Positions 51,786 to 60,815 of a DNA stretch of 64,000 nucleotides are shown one piece after another. The notes beneath the pieces are model-generated. The model was given only the letters and a program-made list of their open reading frames with translations. It did not search any database and had not been told where the DNA came from. The DNA is from VAZQ01 sp035293945 (lineage in GTDB: Bacteria > Pseudomonadota > Alphaproteobacteria > Rhizobiales > Xanthobacteraceae). Within the stretch, counting starts at the first letter, position 1; each line of letters begins with the position of its first letter. The DNA lies in contig DATGLV010000003.1 in assembly GCA_035293945.1 (NCBI GenBank), positions 1 to 64,000 on the forward strand, given 5' to 3'. The translations under genes and the position numbers were made by a program.

Positions 51786-52022
51786 ATGCCTTTGGCACCA
51801 TATTTGAAAGACGCGGTGTTCAGCCCTCAGGACATCGACGCTCTCAACGCATCCTTTGTGCTGATCTGTAAGACCCTCAATTTTGTCGAACCGCACGACC
51901 CGCGTGCCGAGACAGTCGCCCGCCAGGTGATTGAGATTGCCCGGACCGGTGAGCGCGACCCGCAACGCATCCACGACCTTGTGCTGCTCGCGCTCGAGGC
52001 GCGCGACCAACGCAGCGCCTGA
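51786..52022 (+). CDS. Small conserved hypothetical protein
   Basis: 78-aa helical protein ('MPLAPYLKDAVFSPQDIDAL' then 'NASFVLICKTL'). The C-terminal 'ETVARQVIEIARTGERDPQR' is like small rhizobial proteins of unknown function remembered with the same layout. It precedes the Crp-family gene by 130 bp. Confidence 0.6.
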   Translation: MPLAPYLKDAVFSPQDIDALNASFVLICKTLNFVEPHDPRAETVARQVIEIARTGERDPQRIHDLVLLALEARDQRSA

Positions 52023-52152
52023 CCCCGTTCCGGCATCCGACCTGTCGGCTCCGTCGGCTCCGTCGGCTCCCTGGGGTTGCTTGGCTGCACACCCAGGCAC
52101 GACGCGGGGGCTGGGGCCGGAACCGGCACACCGAAAAAACTGTTCTCCCTGC

Positions 52153-52881
52153 ATGAAGGTCGAAATGAAGGTCGAACCAGAACCGCTGCATAACAGGCTC
52201 TTGCTGGCACTGCCGCCGGCCGAGCTGCAGGTGCTGATGCGGAACTTTGTGCCAATCACCTGCATGCGCGGGCAGGTTCTTGTCGATGCTGACAGCGCGC
52301 TCGATCACGTGTTCTTTCCGAACAGCGGTGTCATTTCGGTGGTCGCCGTCTATGCCAACGGCGACATCATCGAGATGGCGACAATCGGCCGCGAAGGCTG
52401 CACTGGCCTCCAGGCCATCTTCGGAGCGGAGATGTCCTCGGTCCGCTTCCTGGTGCAGATTCCGGGAAGCGCGATGAAAATCTCTCGTCCCACCTTTCAA
52501 CGCGCCATGGTCGAGCTGCCGGCGTTTCGCGTGCTCATGTTCGCTTACATCCAAGCCTTCCTCGAGCAAGTGCTGGTTTCCGGCGCGTGCAACGGCGCGC
52601 ACAGCCTGAAGGAGCGTCTGGCGCGATGGCTGTTGATGATGCGCGACCGGACCGACGGCGACATCCTGCTGATCACCCACGACCTGCTGGCCGAGATGCT
52701 GGGGGCGCATCGACCTTCGGTCACCAATGTGGCCCGCGAGCTGGAATCTTCGGGTCGCATCGAGCTCGGACGGCGGCAAGTCACGATCCTCGATCGCGAC
52801 GGACTGAAGAAAGATTCGTGCGAGTGCTACCAGCTGGTGCGCGATCGAATCGCATTTCACCTGCCGAAGACGTTCACGTGA
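52153..52881 (+). CDS. Crp/Fnr family transcription regulator
   Basis: 242 aa. N-terminal cyclic-nucleotide-type sensor domain (about 20-130: 'GQVLVDADSALDHVFFPNSG', 'EMATIGREGCTGL') and C-terminal winged helix (about 165-225: 'LLITHDLLAEMLGAHRPSVT' then 'NVARELESSGRI'). There is no Fnr-type Cys cluster, so it probably does not carry an oxygen-sensing iron-sulfur cluster. The C-terminal part is duplicated as a relic at 54126-54250. Confidence 0.85.
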   Translation: MKVEMKVEPEPLHNRLLLALPPAELQVLMRNFVPITCMRGQVLVDADSALDHVFFPNSGVISVVAVYANGDIIEMATIGREGCTGLQAIFGAEMSSVRFLVQIPGSAMKISRPTFQRAMVELPAFRVLMFAYIQAFLEQVLVSGACNGAHSLKERLARWLLMMRDRTDGDILLITHDLLAEMLGAHRPSVTNVARELESSGRIELGRRQVTILDRDGLKKDSCECYQLVRDRIAFHLPKTFT

Positions 52882-53074
52882 GCGGCGCGCCGGCCGCCGA
52901 CCCGGGCTTGGTCAAATCACATTCGGGTCTTTTCTGATCAAGGCTCGTGCCGGGCGGCCTCTTGGCAGGATGCAGCAGTATGCATCTGAGCGCACGCGTC
53001 GAAGCGCCAGTGATCAGATTCGAGCGGCGGCTGCTGAGCCGAGCGCGGTTGGTTCGGTGCGCCGCCGCGCTGGG

Positions 53075-54049
53075 TCAGCGAAAGAAGCCAAATAGTCCGA
53101 AAAGCCCGAAGGGGCCGCGGTCCGGGGGAGGGGGCTCGGCCGCGGGCGGGCCCGGGTCGACGGGTCGCAGCGGGCGCACGGGAGGTCCGACCCGGCGAAT
53201 GACGGGTGGCGGCGCGCCTGCCTCGACAGCCTCCGGTCCCGCGCTCCCGACCGTGGTGTCGGTCTCGGTGCCGGCGCCCCGGCTCCGTCCGGATCCCTTC
53301 TGGACGGTGCCGCGCGGCCGATCGTTCGCGAAGTTGCGCCGCGGAACATCGTCTGTGGTTTCATCGATCTCGCCGCCATCGCGCGTCGCCCGCGTTCTCG
53401 CGTGCGTGGCGGAGCGGGATGCGGACCGGTCGGAGCGACCGCTGTCAGACTGTACGTCGGTTTGTGTGTCGGGCTGCGCTTTGGCGCGCATCTTACCGGC
53501 ATGTGCGCGCTCGCCGTCATTGCTGCGCGAGCCTTCCGTCTTTTCCGCCTCGCTCCGCGAGGTGGCGCGGATCACGTCCTCGGCTGAGATCGGTACGCGT
53601 GCCTTGATCGCCCTAAGGGCAGGATCGACAAACACGATCTCGTGCTGCTCGTCGATGAAGAAGCTGTAGTTCCGGAATTGCGGCAACACCGCCACGACCG
53701 CGTCCGGCACCGGCATGAGCTGCACCGAATCGGGCACGATCGTCCCCGGCTTGAGGGAGAAATCGATGCCCTTGACCGGCTTGATATTCGCTTGCCGGAC
53801 CGCGCTGCTGAGGTTGGCTTCTTGCTCGCTGCTGAGCGAGAGGCGCTCGCGGCGCTGCGCGCCATTACTGCGATCGGTCGTGCGGTCCGCCGCCTGCGCG
53901 CCTTGTCCGCCGGTCTCTGCTGCTGGAGATGGCGACAGATGTGCCTGATCGTCCTTTCCTTGCGCAGCTCCGCTGGGCTGCGCGGCTGCCGCACTCATCC
54001 CCAGGAGGAGGGCGAGCCCCGCCGCAGTCGAAAATTCAATTCCCCGCAT
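53075..54049 (-). CDS. Exported DUF1236 protein
   Basis: 324 aa with a signal peptide ('AAGLALLLGMSAAAAQPSGA'). Charged low-complexity stretches flank a DUF1236-type segment ('VVAVLPQFRNYSFFIDEQHE' and 'IVFVDPALRAI'). The C-terminal part is Pro-rich with 'VRPLRPVDPGPPAAEPPPPD'. DUF1236 proteins are periplasmic and of unknown role. Start ATG 54049. An exact EcfG-type promoter is 36 bp upstream. Confidence 0.75.
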   Translation of the reverse strand: MRGIEFSTAAGLALLLGMSAAAAQPSGAAQGKDDQAHLSPSPAAETGGQGAQAADRTTDRSNGAQRRERLSLSSEQEANLSSAVRQANIKPVKGIDFSLKPGTIVPDSVQLMPVPDAVVAVLPQFRNYSFFIDEQHEIVFVDPALRAIKARVPISAEDVIRATSRSEAEKTEGSRSNDGERAHAGKMRAKAQPDTQTDVQSDSGRSDRSASRSATHARTRATRDGGEIDETTDDVPRRNFANDRPRGTVQKGSGRSRGAGTETDTTVGSAGPEAVEAGAPPPVIRRVGPPVRPLRPVDPGPPAAEPPPPDRGPFGLFGLFGFFR

Positions 54050-54084
54050 CACGCGTCCTTTTGTGTTCGGCTTCCAACAAATGC

Positions 54085-54110
54085 AACGAGGCAAGGGTCG
54101 GATCTGTTCC
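54085..54110 (-). promoter_or_regulatory. EcfG-type promoter of the DUF1236 gene
   Basis: Minus strand: GGAAC (54110-54106), 17-bp spacer, CGTT (54088-54085). Exact consensus; the -10 is 35 bp before the ATG. Confidence 0.7.
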
Positions 54111-54125
54111 CGGTCGTTCTTAAGG

Positions 54126-54250
54126 GTGCAGCCTGAAGGTGCGATGGGCGCGGTGGCCCTTGATGATGCGCGACCGAACCGATGCCGACGTCTTGCTGAT
54201 TAGCCATGACCTGCTGGCCGAGATGCTGGCGGCGCATCCGCCGGCACGCG
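54126..54250 (+). pseudogene. Relic of a Crp/Fnr C-terminal domain
   Basis: 'LMMRDRTDADVLLISHDLLA' and 'EMLAAHPPA' are readable here. They match 'LMMRDRTDGDILLITHDLLA' and 'EMLGAHRPS' in the gene at 52153-52881. The rest of the domain and the N-terminal part are gone. Confidence 0.7.
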
Positions 54251-54593
54251 AGCCGCGCGGAGCTCTTTCATTGCTCCACTTCTGAAGTCGCCGGCGATGC
54301 CGCGCGTGCTCCCGCCGCATTCGAAAAAATGCGCTCGGCACCATGGTACCGATCGCTGCGTTTTTTGCCGTTGGCAACAACATTCTGCGGGCGGTGGTGC
54401 TCGACGCCACCTTTCGAGCATATTTGAATCTTAACTCTTGCGGCGGATCAGGGGTGGTCAATCTTCAGCTTTGTCAATTTGGCTGGTGAACAGCCAGTTG
54501 GCTTTTGTTGCGGCCGTTTGCGAGGACATCGTGAAGCGGCCGCGGGGCTGAAGCATTTGCTCGTAAGGGTGGATCAGGGCAGAGGGGGTCAGA
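54251..54593. other. Intergenic stretch, nothing recognised
   Basis: About 340 bp between the Crp relic and the ribbon-helix-helix gene. No further homology to the Crp gene, no repeat, no clear promoter. Confidence 0.45.
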
Positions 54594-54902
54594 ATGAAAT
54601 CACCTGTCGTCAAGCGATCGATCGTCATTGAAGGCCACAAGACCAGCGTCAGCCTCGAAGAGGCGTTCTGGAGAGGGCTCAAGGATATTGCGGCGTGCCG
54701 AGCCGTGACCCTGTCGGAGCTGGTTGGAAAGATTGATGCGGAGCGCGCGCACGGCAATCTCTCCTCGGCCATTCGTCTCTTCGTGCTCGGTCATTATCGC
54801 AATTCGGTCGTGCAAGCTGCGGAGGAGCCGGCCGCGAAAGCGGCAGCGGCCGGCGAGGCAGCAGAGCAGCAGCCCGGGCGCACGGCCTCCGGCGCCGCGT
54901 AG
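54594..54902 (+). CDS. Ribbon-helix-helix domain protein
   Basis: 102-aa protein. The core 'KRSIVIEGHKTSVSLEEAFW' then 'RGLKDIAACRAVTLSELVGK' is the RHH_4-type DNA-binding pattern common in alphaproteobacteria. It is followed by 'NLSSAIRLFVLGHYR' and an Ala-rich tail. It probably acts as a dimeric regulator. Target unknown. Confidence 0.8.
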   Translation: MKSPVVKRSIVIEGHKTSVSLEEAFWRGLKDIAACRAVTLSELVGKIDAERAHGNLSSAIRLFVLGHYRNSVVQAAEEPAAKAAAAGEAAEQQPGRTASGAA

Positions 54903-55597
54903 GTCCGACGCGCGCGCAAGCCGAGAGGTCTCGGCGCTCATCCATGCATCGCGCCTCGCGTCCTTCTGTTGCGACATCAGCTCGTCCGCGGATTGTGATT
55001 GTGGATAGCTGAGCGGCGCACCTGGTGCGGCCGAGGAAAATCGAGAACAGAAAGTCGGCTGCCTGATCGCGAGCCAAATGCGGCGAGGTGTGTCCAGCGC
55101 GGCGTGTTGCCCGGATCCGCGATGATCTCAATCGCGTGGTCGAACCGTCGGCCTTGCCCTACGGATGAAGCTTCATCTGAGCCACGCTCACTTGAGCTTG
55201 CGCACGCCGCGTTTCGCTTGCGTCGGCGGCTCGGGTTTGCTGACAAGAGAATAAGACGGCCGAGGCGGCGAAATTCGAACGGCCCGCAAGGCGGATTCCG
55301 GCAAGTTTGAATCACGATTCAGCTTGGGCGTCGGCAGCAAGCCGCGACCGCTCGTGCTGGGCTTTTTGATTGATCTTTTTGATTGATAAAGCCTGCTTAT
55401 CGACAGCGTTGCGCACACTGCTGGTCAACCAGAACGGCAACAAGATACCGTGGCTTGCGTTATTAAATTGGAGCGCGATGCGTGGTTTCCGGGTTTTCGG
55501 TGGATAGACAGTGGCGTCGATCGACGCGTGCCTTGCTTCGCAGTCGGTGCGAGACCAGGGTCGGCCTGCCATTGATTCAGAAAAAGGAGAAGTCCCG
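54903..55597. other. Long intergenic stretch with a short tandem repeat
   Basis: About 700 bp. Open frames on both strands lack good starts. A 13-bp tandem repeat (TTTTTGATTGAT plus one base, twice) lies at 55362-55387. Base composition is lower in GC near 55360-55480 than in the surroundings. Confidence 0.45.
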
Positions 55598-55912
55598 GTG
55601 CCTCTGAGGCTGCTTCCCGAAAAGAGCGACGACGTTGGCCAGGGGCTCTGCCTGTTGTATTCGGAAGGAGACGCCACGATCGCCTGCAGCGTAACCCCCG
55701 GGGTCATTGAAGACCTCGCCTCATATCACCGGCTGACCTTCTCCCAGGAAGAGATTTTCCGTGTAGTGCTGCCGCTGCTCGATCGCTTGGCGAGCACAAA
55801 GTATCGCGCCGGCCGCCTGGAGGAGAACGGCGAGATCGTGATTCGTGGAGCGGACTTGCTGCGCTACGGATTCGGGACCGTCCGTGCCCATGGGGTGCAC
55901 GCGCCGGGCTAG
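55598..55912 (+). CDS. DUF1488 family protein
   Basis: 104 aa from GTG 55598 (AAGGAG upstream); a longer GTG start at 55511 exists without a good site. The DUF1488 pattern is visible: 'CLLYSEGDATIACSVTPGVI' then 'EDLASYHRLTFSQEEIF' and 'ENGEIVIRGADL'. Function unknown. Confidence 0.7.
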   Translation: MPLRLLPEKSDDVGQGLCLLYSEGDATIACSVTPGVIEDLASYHRLTFSQEEIFRVVLPLLDRLASTKYRAGRLEENGEIVIRGADLLRYGFGTVRAHGVHAPG

Positions 55913-56085
55913 TGCTCCCTTTCCGAAGTCCGCGATACATGGCGGCCCTCTTTGACACGAACTTCGGAAAGAATAGGCCACTGGCGAGCACGTGATTTTG
56001 GTGCCGCTTTTCGATCTGAAGCTTCTAAAAGAGCTTGCCGCGGCTGTAGCAGGACTTCAAATCGGCGGCACTAGGCTGCAGAGCC

Positions 56086-57027
56086 TCACACAAATCCGTA
56101 GAGCTTGACCGGATTATCGACCAGGATTCGGTTGCGCACCGCCTCCTCGGGCGCCCAGACCGCCAGCAGATCGAACAGCAGCGCATCATCGGGTTTCTTG
56201 TCGACGGCTTCCGAGGGGTGTGGCCAGTCGCTGCCCCAGACGAGCCGTTCGGGCGCGGCCTTGACATAGGCCTGCGCGACCGCGGTCGAGTCCGCGTAGG
56301 TCGGCGGGCCGATCTTGGTGTCGGCGTAGGCGCCTGACAGCTTCACCCAGGCTTTCCCCTTCTGCATCAGGTCGACCACCATGGCGAAGGCCGGATGCGA
56401 GATGCCGGCTGGTTCGGGTAGATGCGCCAGATGATCGAACACCATTGCGCATGGCAGCCGGTTCAGCACGTCCTTGGCGGCGAGCGCCATATCGGCCGAC
56501 ATGTTGAACTGTACGTGCCAGCCGAGCGGCGCGATGCGCTTGGCGAGCGGCTCCAGCATGTCCATGGAAACGGCCCCGCCGACGTTCGCGAGATTGAAGC
56601 GGATGCCGCGCACGCCGGCGGCGTCAAGCCGTTTCAGCTCCGCATCGGACACACCGGCATTGACCACTGCGACGCCACGCGCGGTAGGTCCGAAAGCATT
56701 GAGGGATTCGACGAGGCCATCATTGTAGATGCCGTAGGTCGAAGGCTGCACCACCACGTGGCGCGTCGTGCCGATGCGCTTCTGCAGGAGGCGATAATCG
56801 GCCACTGACGCATCGCCCGGCCGCAGCGTGGAATTGGGGTCGACCTGGAACTTGGCGCTGTAGATATGATGATGGCAGTCTGCCGCATTCGGCGGCGCCT
56901 TGGTCTTCGGCAACTCGGTTCCGGTCGACCATGGGACCGCTTGTTGTGCTTCGGCGCGGCGCGCGATCAACAGCGCACCGGCTCCCGCTGCTGCATGCAA
57001 CAATCCGCGTCGCGACATTTTCGGCAT
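56086..57027 (-). CDS. Tat-exported amidohydrolase (PF04909-type)
   Basis: 313 aa from ATG 57027 (GGGAG upstream). The signal 'MSRRGLLHAAAGAGALLIAR' is a Tat-type leader. The TIM-barrel metal motifs are 'ADCHHHIYSAKF', 'VFDHLAHLPEP' and 'LVWGSDWPHPSE'. It resembles LigI/2-pyrone-4,6-dicarboxylate lactonase and related lactonases. Exported versions are less studied and the substrate is unknown. Divergent from the MmgE/PrpD gene. Confidence 0.8.
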   Translation of the reverse strand: MPKMSRRGLLHAAAGAGALLIARRAEAQQAVPWSTGTELPKTKAPPNAADCHHHIYSAKFQVDPNSTLRPGDASVADYRLLQKRIGTTRHVVVQPSTYGIYNDGLVESLNAFGPTARGVAVVNAGVSDAELKRLDAAGVRGIRFNLANVGGAVSMDMLEPLAKRIAPLGWHVQFNMSADMALAAKDVLNRLPCAMVFDHLAHLPEPAGISHPAFAMVVDLMQKGKAWVKLSGAYADTKIGPPTYADSTAVAQAYVKAAPERLVWGSDWPHPSEAVDKKPDDALLFDLLAVWAPEEAVRNRILVDNPVKLYGFV

Positions 57028-57151
57028 GATCAATACTCCCCTTATCGGCTCGTCTTGAATTCCGCCGCCGCGTGGGCTCGGTTATGATGCGAGGCGCGGG
57101 ACGGGCGCCGCATTCCGCTTATGCTTCTGAAGTCATCGATGGAGGTCGCAA

Positions 57152-58654
57152 ATGAGCGAGGTCGATCATAGCAGACGTCGGCTGATCAATGCGAGCGGAG
57201 CGGCATTGCTCTCGGGCACGCTCGCGCCCGCGGCCGCTTCCGCGCAGATTGCCGTGCCTGCGCCCGACCGCGACGCCGCAGCCGATCGCGCCGACGATCC
57301 GACCGCCGTCTCGGCCGCAACGGCCGCCTTCGCCGATGAGGTCGCGGGCTCGCTCGATCGTCCGCTATCCGCCGAGGTGGCCGCGCGCGGCAAGCTGCAT
57401 GTGCTCGACACGCTCGCCGCCATCGCGTCCGGCTCGCGGCTCAAGGCGGGCAATCTTGCGGGTCGCTATGTGGAGAGCATCGGCGGGAAACCACAGGCCC
57501 TGGTGATCGGCACGAATATTGTGACCTCGGCCGTCAATGCCGCCATGGCCAACGCCATGGCGGCGCATGCGGACGAAACCGACGACACCAATCCGATCGG
57601 TCCGGTGCATCTCGGCTGCGGCGCAGTGCCGGCCGCGCTGGCGACCGCCGAATTGGCTGGGCGCAGCGGCGACGATTTCCTGCGCGCCGTGATGCTCGGC
57701 TATGACGTGGGCGCCCGCATGGTGGCCGCCCTCGGCATCCAGCAGTCGCGGCGCAACAGCCCCTCTTGCTTGATGACGACCTTCGTGGCGGCAGCAGCTG
57801 CTGCTGCGGTGTTGCGGCTCGATGCGCGGCAGGTGCGCCACACCTTCTCCTACGCTGCGCAACAAGCGTCCGGCATCGGGTCCTGGACTCGCGACCGCGA
57901 GCACGTCGAGAAGGCCTTTGATTTCGCCGGCATGGGCGCGCGCAACGGGGTCATGGCGGCCACCATGGTGGCGTTCGGGTTTTCCGCGGTCGAGGATCCG
58001 TTCAGCGGCACGGAGAATATCTACACCGCCCTCGCCGATAAGGCGGCACCGGAGAAACTGCTGGCCCTGCCGGGCACTCGCCACGCGGTATTCGGCACCA
58101 CCATCAAGAAATGGACCGTCGGGGCGCCACTGCAATCGGTGCTCGATTCATTTGCCGTGCTGCTCGACGATCCGGGCCTGCGCGCCGATACAGTCAAGCG
58201 CATCCGCGTCGAAATGCCGACCGGCAGCATGCGCATCGTCGACAACAGCACGAGCCCCGACCTGTGTGTGCAGCATCTGTCCGCGCTGATGGTCGTCGAT
58301 CGCGGCGCGAGCTTTGCGAGCGTGCACGACGTGGCGCGGATGAGTGATCCACGCGTGCTCGCGGTCCGCAAGCTGGTTGAGCTCGTGCCGAGCGAAGCGC
58401 TGCAGAAGGCAACGCCGCCGCGGCAGGCGACTGTGACCATCGAAACAACGGATGGACGCATCCTCAGCCATCACACCACGGTGGTGCGTGGCACCGCCGG
58501 CAATCCGATGGACGCGGGCGAAATCGAGGCCAAGGCGCTCGACCTGATGGCGCCGGTGCTGGGCGCTGCGCAAGCCAAAGAGCTGATCGCCGCCGTCGGC
58601 GAGCTCGACCGTTTGGGGCCGATCGCGCGCCTGCGCCCCTTGCTGCAGGCCTGA
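57152..58654 (+). CDS. MmgE/PrpD family protein with Tat-like leader
   Basis: 500 aa. The N-terminus 'SRRRLINASGAALLSGTLAP' is a likely Tat signal, unusual for this mostly cytoplasmic family. The MmgE/PrpD body follows: 'GKLHVLDTLAAIASGSRLKA', 'AHADETDDTNPIGPVHLGCG', 'MLGYDVGARM' and 'FDFAGMGARNGVMAATMVAFG' in two parts. Relatives are methylcitrate dehydratase and cis-aconitate decarboxylase. It stands with other exported enzymes. Confidence 0.8.
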   Translation: MSEVDHSRRRLINASGAALLSGTLAPAAASAQIAVPAPDRDAAADRADDPTAVSAATAAFADEVAGSLDRPLSAEVAARGKLHVLDTLAAIASGSRLKAGNLAGRYVESIGGKPQALVIGTNIVTSAVNAAMANAMAAHADETDDTNPIGPVHLGCGAVPAALATAELAGRSGDDFLRAVMLGYDVGARMVAALGIQQSRRNSPSCLMTTFVAAAAAAAVLRLDARQVRHTFSYAAQQASGIGSWTRDREHVEKAFDFAGMGARNGVMAATMVAFGFSAVEDPFSGTENIYTALADKAAPEKLLALPGTRHAVFGTTIKKWTVGAPLQSVLDSFAVLLDDPGLRADTVKRIRVEMPTGSMRIVDNSTSPDLCVQHLSALMVVDRGASFASVHDVARMSDPRVLAVRKLVELVPSEALQKATPPRQATVTIETTDGRILSHHTTVVRGTAGNPMDAGEIEAKALDLMAPVLGAAQAKELIAAVGELDRLGPIARLRPLLQA

Positions 58655-58777
58655 CGCCGCAGCGGCGTCGTAGGTGTTATTTTACCGTCGATTCGGCAGT
58701 TCGAACTGGAAATTATCCAACGAAATCAGCTGTCCGCGCGCGTGGAGGCTGCTGTCCTGCATCCGGGGGCCCATCGA

Positions 58778-59998
58778 CTAATGCGCGCTGGCACTGGCCG
58801 GGAGCCTCCGATCCAGCCAATCCAGGATCACCTGTGCGATGGCATCACTGTTCTTTTCCATCATCATCATGTGGCCGTTCCCGTGCAGCCCGAGATCGGC
58901 AAGCTTGACGAAATCGATATCGACACCGGCCTGCCGAAGATAGGCCACCGTGCAGTGGCTATAGGGCGCGTAGAATGAAGCTTCGGTCGCGAGATAGAGG
59001 ATCGGCCTGCCGCCGACATCGACAAGCTTGCGGGCCGGCTCTTTCTGTCGCCAACATTTCACCAGATCGGGTGCATCGGCCTTGTCCTGCCGCACGAACT
59101 CCAGCGGCGATTGCGCTGTCACCGGAGGATCGTAGGTCATCGGGATGTCCGATAGGCCATAGCGTTTGAGCCGTGGATCGTCGCGAAAAATATCCACACC
59201 CGGGACTGCGGTCGCGTTGGCGAAGTCCATGCCGAAGCGGGCCTCGCCCGGAATGACAACGTCGTGCACCGGCGGTCCGGAAGGCTCCGCGCCAACGATC
59301 GCCTTGACCAGCGCCGGACGCGCCTGCGCGAGCGGCCACGCGTACTGGCCGGATTGCGAATGCACCAGCACGATTGCCGGGCCGACCCGGTCGAGCAGCG
59401 CTGCGAGCGCATCGACATTCATCTTCGACTGCATCCCGCGATCCTCCATCGAGGGGACGTTGGACGCAAAATAATTGTCGAACGTCGGGTCGCCCGGCTC
59501 GCCGGTGCCGGGCCATTGAGTATGCAATTTGGCCTGCGGCCAAAGATTGTATTTCTCGCTGGTGGAGAAGCGCTGCATGACATATTCGCGCGTTTGCGTG
59601 CGCTCGGGCCCGTACACGTCGGCAATGTAGGCGGAACGCCCGCGCGCGACCTGATCGATGATGTAGACCGCATAGCCGTGGCGCAGGAAGTAGATCGCCC
59701 AGCCGTCGCGACCGTCCGGCGTGCTGATCCAGCCGGTTCCGGTCTGGCTCCCGCCGTGCACCAAGACGATAGGATAGGGATGGGTCTGCGGTTCCGGAAT
59801 CCGGTATTCGACAAAAGCCTGCCCCACCATCGGCATGTCGCCGTGGCTCTCGACATATTTGCCGCCGATATAGAACACGCCTTCCCGGGCGATCGCCAAC
59901 GCCTCGGCCGCGCAAGCGATGCTGGAAGATAGGCAGGCTGTGGCCGCGAGCGCGACCAGCAGCGCGCCTGCGCGAAAACGCTCATGAATTGTGATCAC
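58778..59998 (-). CDS. Exported alpha/beta hydrolase
   Basis: 406 aa from GTG 59998. Signal peptide 'AGALLVALAATACLSSSIACA' may include a lipoprotein-like Cys. The fold is shown by 'YPIVLVHGGSQTGTGWISTP' (oxyanion region) and 'IVLVHSQSGQYAWPLA' (nucleophile Ser). The C-terminal His is probably in 'LGLHGNGHMMMM'. Substrate unknown; the start overlaps the upstream small gene by 17 bp. Confidence 0.8.
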   Translation of the reverse strand: MITIHERFRAGALLVALAATACLSSSIACAAEALAIAREGVFYIGGKYVESHGDMPMVGQAFVEYRIPEPQTHPYPIVLVHGGSQTGTGWISTPDGRDGWAIYFLRHGYAVYIIDQVARGRSAYIADVYGPERTQTREYVMQRFSTSEKYNLWPQAKLHTQWPGTGEPGDPTFDNYFASNVPSMEDRGMQSKMNVDALAALLDRVGPAIVLVHSQSGQYAWPLAQARPALVKAIVGAEPSGPPVHDVVIPGEARFGMDFANATAVPGVDIFRDDPRLKRYGLSDIPMTYDPPVTAQSPLEFVRQDKADAPDLVKCWRQKEPARKLVDVGGRPILYLATEASFYAPYSHCTVAYLRQAGVDIDFVKLADLGLHGNGHMMMMEKNSDAIAQVILDWLDRRLPASASAH

Positions 59999-60245
59999 GT
60001 GCTGTAGCTCCGGTTGTTGTCTTGCTTCTTGGTCCCTTGATGCGCCGGGTGCCAGGCCCGCGCCATATCGGCGCATCGAGGTAATGGTGCTCGAGCGGTT
60101 GGATCCAGAGGTAATCCCACCGGAAGCAGCCGTTGGTGCCCAGGGTCGGCAGACAATTGGCGCGCGCGGGACCGCTCGCGCCCAATAGGGTCGCTGCGGC
60201 GAGCAGAATGGGGACGCGATGTCGGATCATGTGCCGCGTTGTCAT
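59982..60245 (-). CDS. Small exported Cys-containing protein
   Basis: 87 aa from ATG 60245. Signal peptide 'RVPILLAAATLLGASGPARA', then 'NCLPTLGTNGCFRWDYLWIQ' with two cysteines 9 residues apart that could form a disulfide. The basic tail is of low complexity. It overlaps the start of the hydrolase gene, so they are probably co-translated. No known family. Confidence 0.55.
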   Translation of the reverse strand: MTTRHMIRHRVPILLAAATLLGASGPARANCLPTLGTNGCFRWDYLWIQPLEHHYLDAPIWRGPGTRRIKGPRSKTTTGATARDHNS

Positions 60246-60402
60246 GTGGCGTATGCTGTCCGTCTCGTCGTTGGGACGTCTTGGATACAACACAAGCGGG
60301 CGGCAGGCGATGGGGCTGCGCTTGCTGTCCGGGCTCCGCGCCACCGTTCGCTCCGCGACGACCGAACCGCAGATGGTCGACGATTTTTCAGGAGAAGGTG
60401 AA

Positions 60403-60804
60403 ATGCCGGGAAAAACCTTGTTTGCCGCGCCCGCAAGCGCAACCGCGTTGATGGTCGCTTTCATGGCGGCGCCGGGGCCTGCCGCCGCAATGACGCTTAC
60501 CTTCTCCTGGGCGGGCTACAAGGCGTGCAGCTCGCGCTCACCGGCCTTCATGGTCGCAGAAGTCCCGACCGGCGCGGTCCGGCTCGCATTCAACATGATC
60601 GATAAGGACGTGCCGGGCTATCACCATGGGGGTGGGACCGTCGCCTATGCGGGGAACGGCGAGATCGCGGCCGGCGCGTTCTCGTACAGGGGGCCGTGCC
60701 CGCCCGCCGGCCAGCGACACACCTACGAATGGACGGTGCGAGCCTTGGACAAGGGCGGAAGCGTGCTCGGCTCTGCATCCGCGGCTGCACAATTTCCGCC
60801 CTGA
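60403..60804 (+). CDS. Exported PEBP (YbhB/YbcL)-like protein
   Basis: 133 aa from ATG 60403 (AGGAGAAGG upstream). Signal peptide about 1-28. The phosphatidylethanolamine-binding pattern is seen in 'MIDKDVPGYHHGGG' and 'YRGPCPPAGQRHTYEWTVRA'. It is shorter than usual (about 150-180). Ligand unknown. Confidence 0.7.
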   Translation: MPGKTLFAAPASATALMVAFMAAPGPAAAMTLTFSWAGYKACSSRSPAFMVAEVPTGAVRLAFNMIDKDVPGYHHGGGTVAYAGNGEIAAGAFSYRGPCPPAGQRHTYEWTVRALDKGGSVLGSASAAAQFPP

Positions 60805-60815
60805 AGTTCAGACGC

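Noticed and set aside
52119..52144. GGAAC-N17-TGTT upstream of the Crp-family gene
   Set aside because: The -10 differs from CGTT and lies only 8 bp before the ATG, leaving almost no leader. Kept as unlikely.
54999..55310. Open frame of about 100 codons in the 54.9-55.6 kb gap
   Set aside because: No ribosome-binding site, Arg-rich composition, no family pattern.
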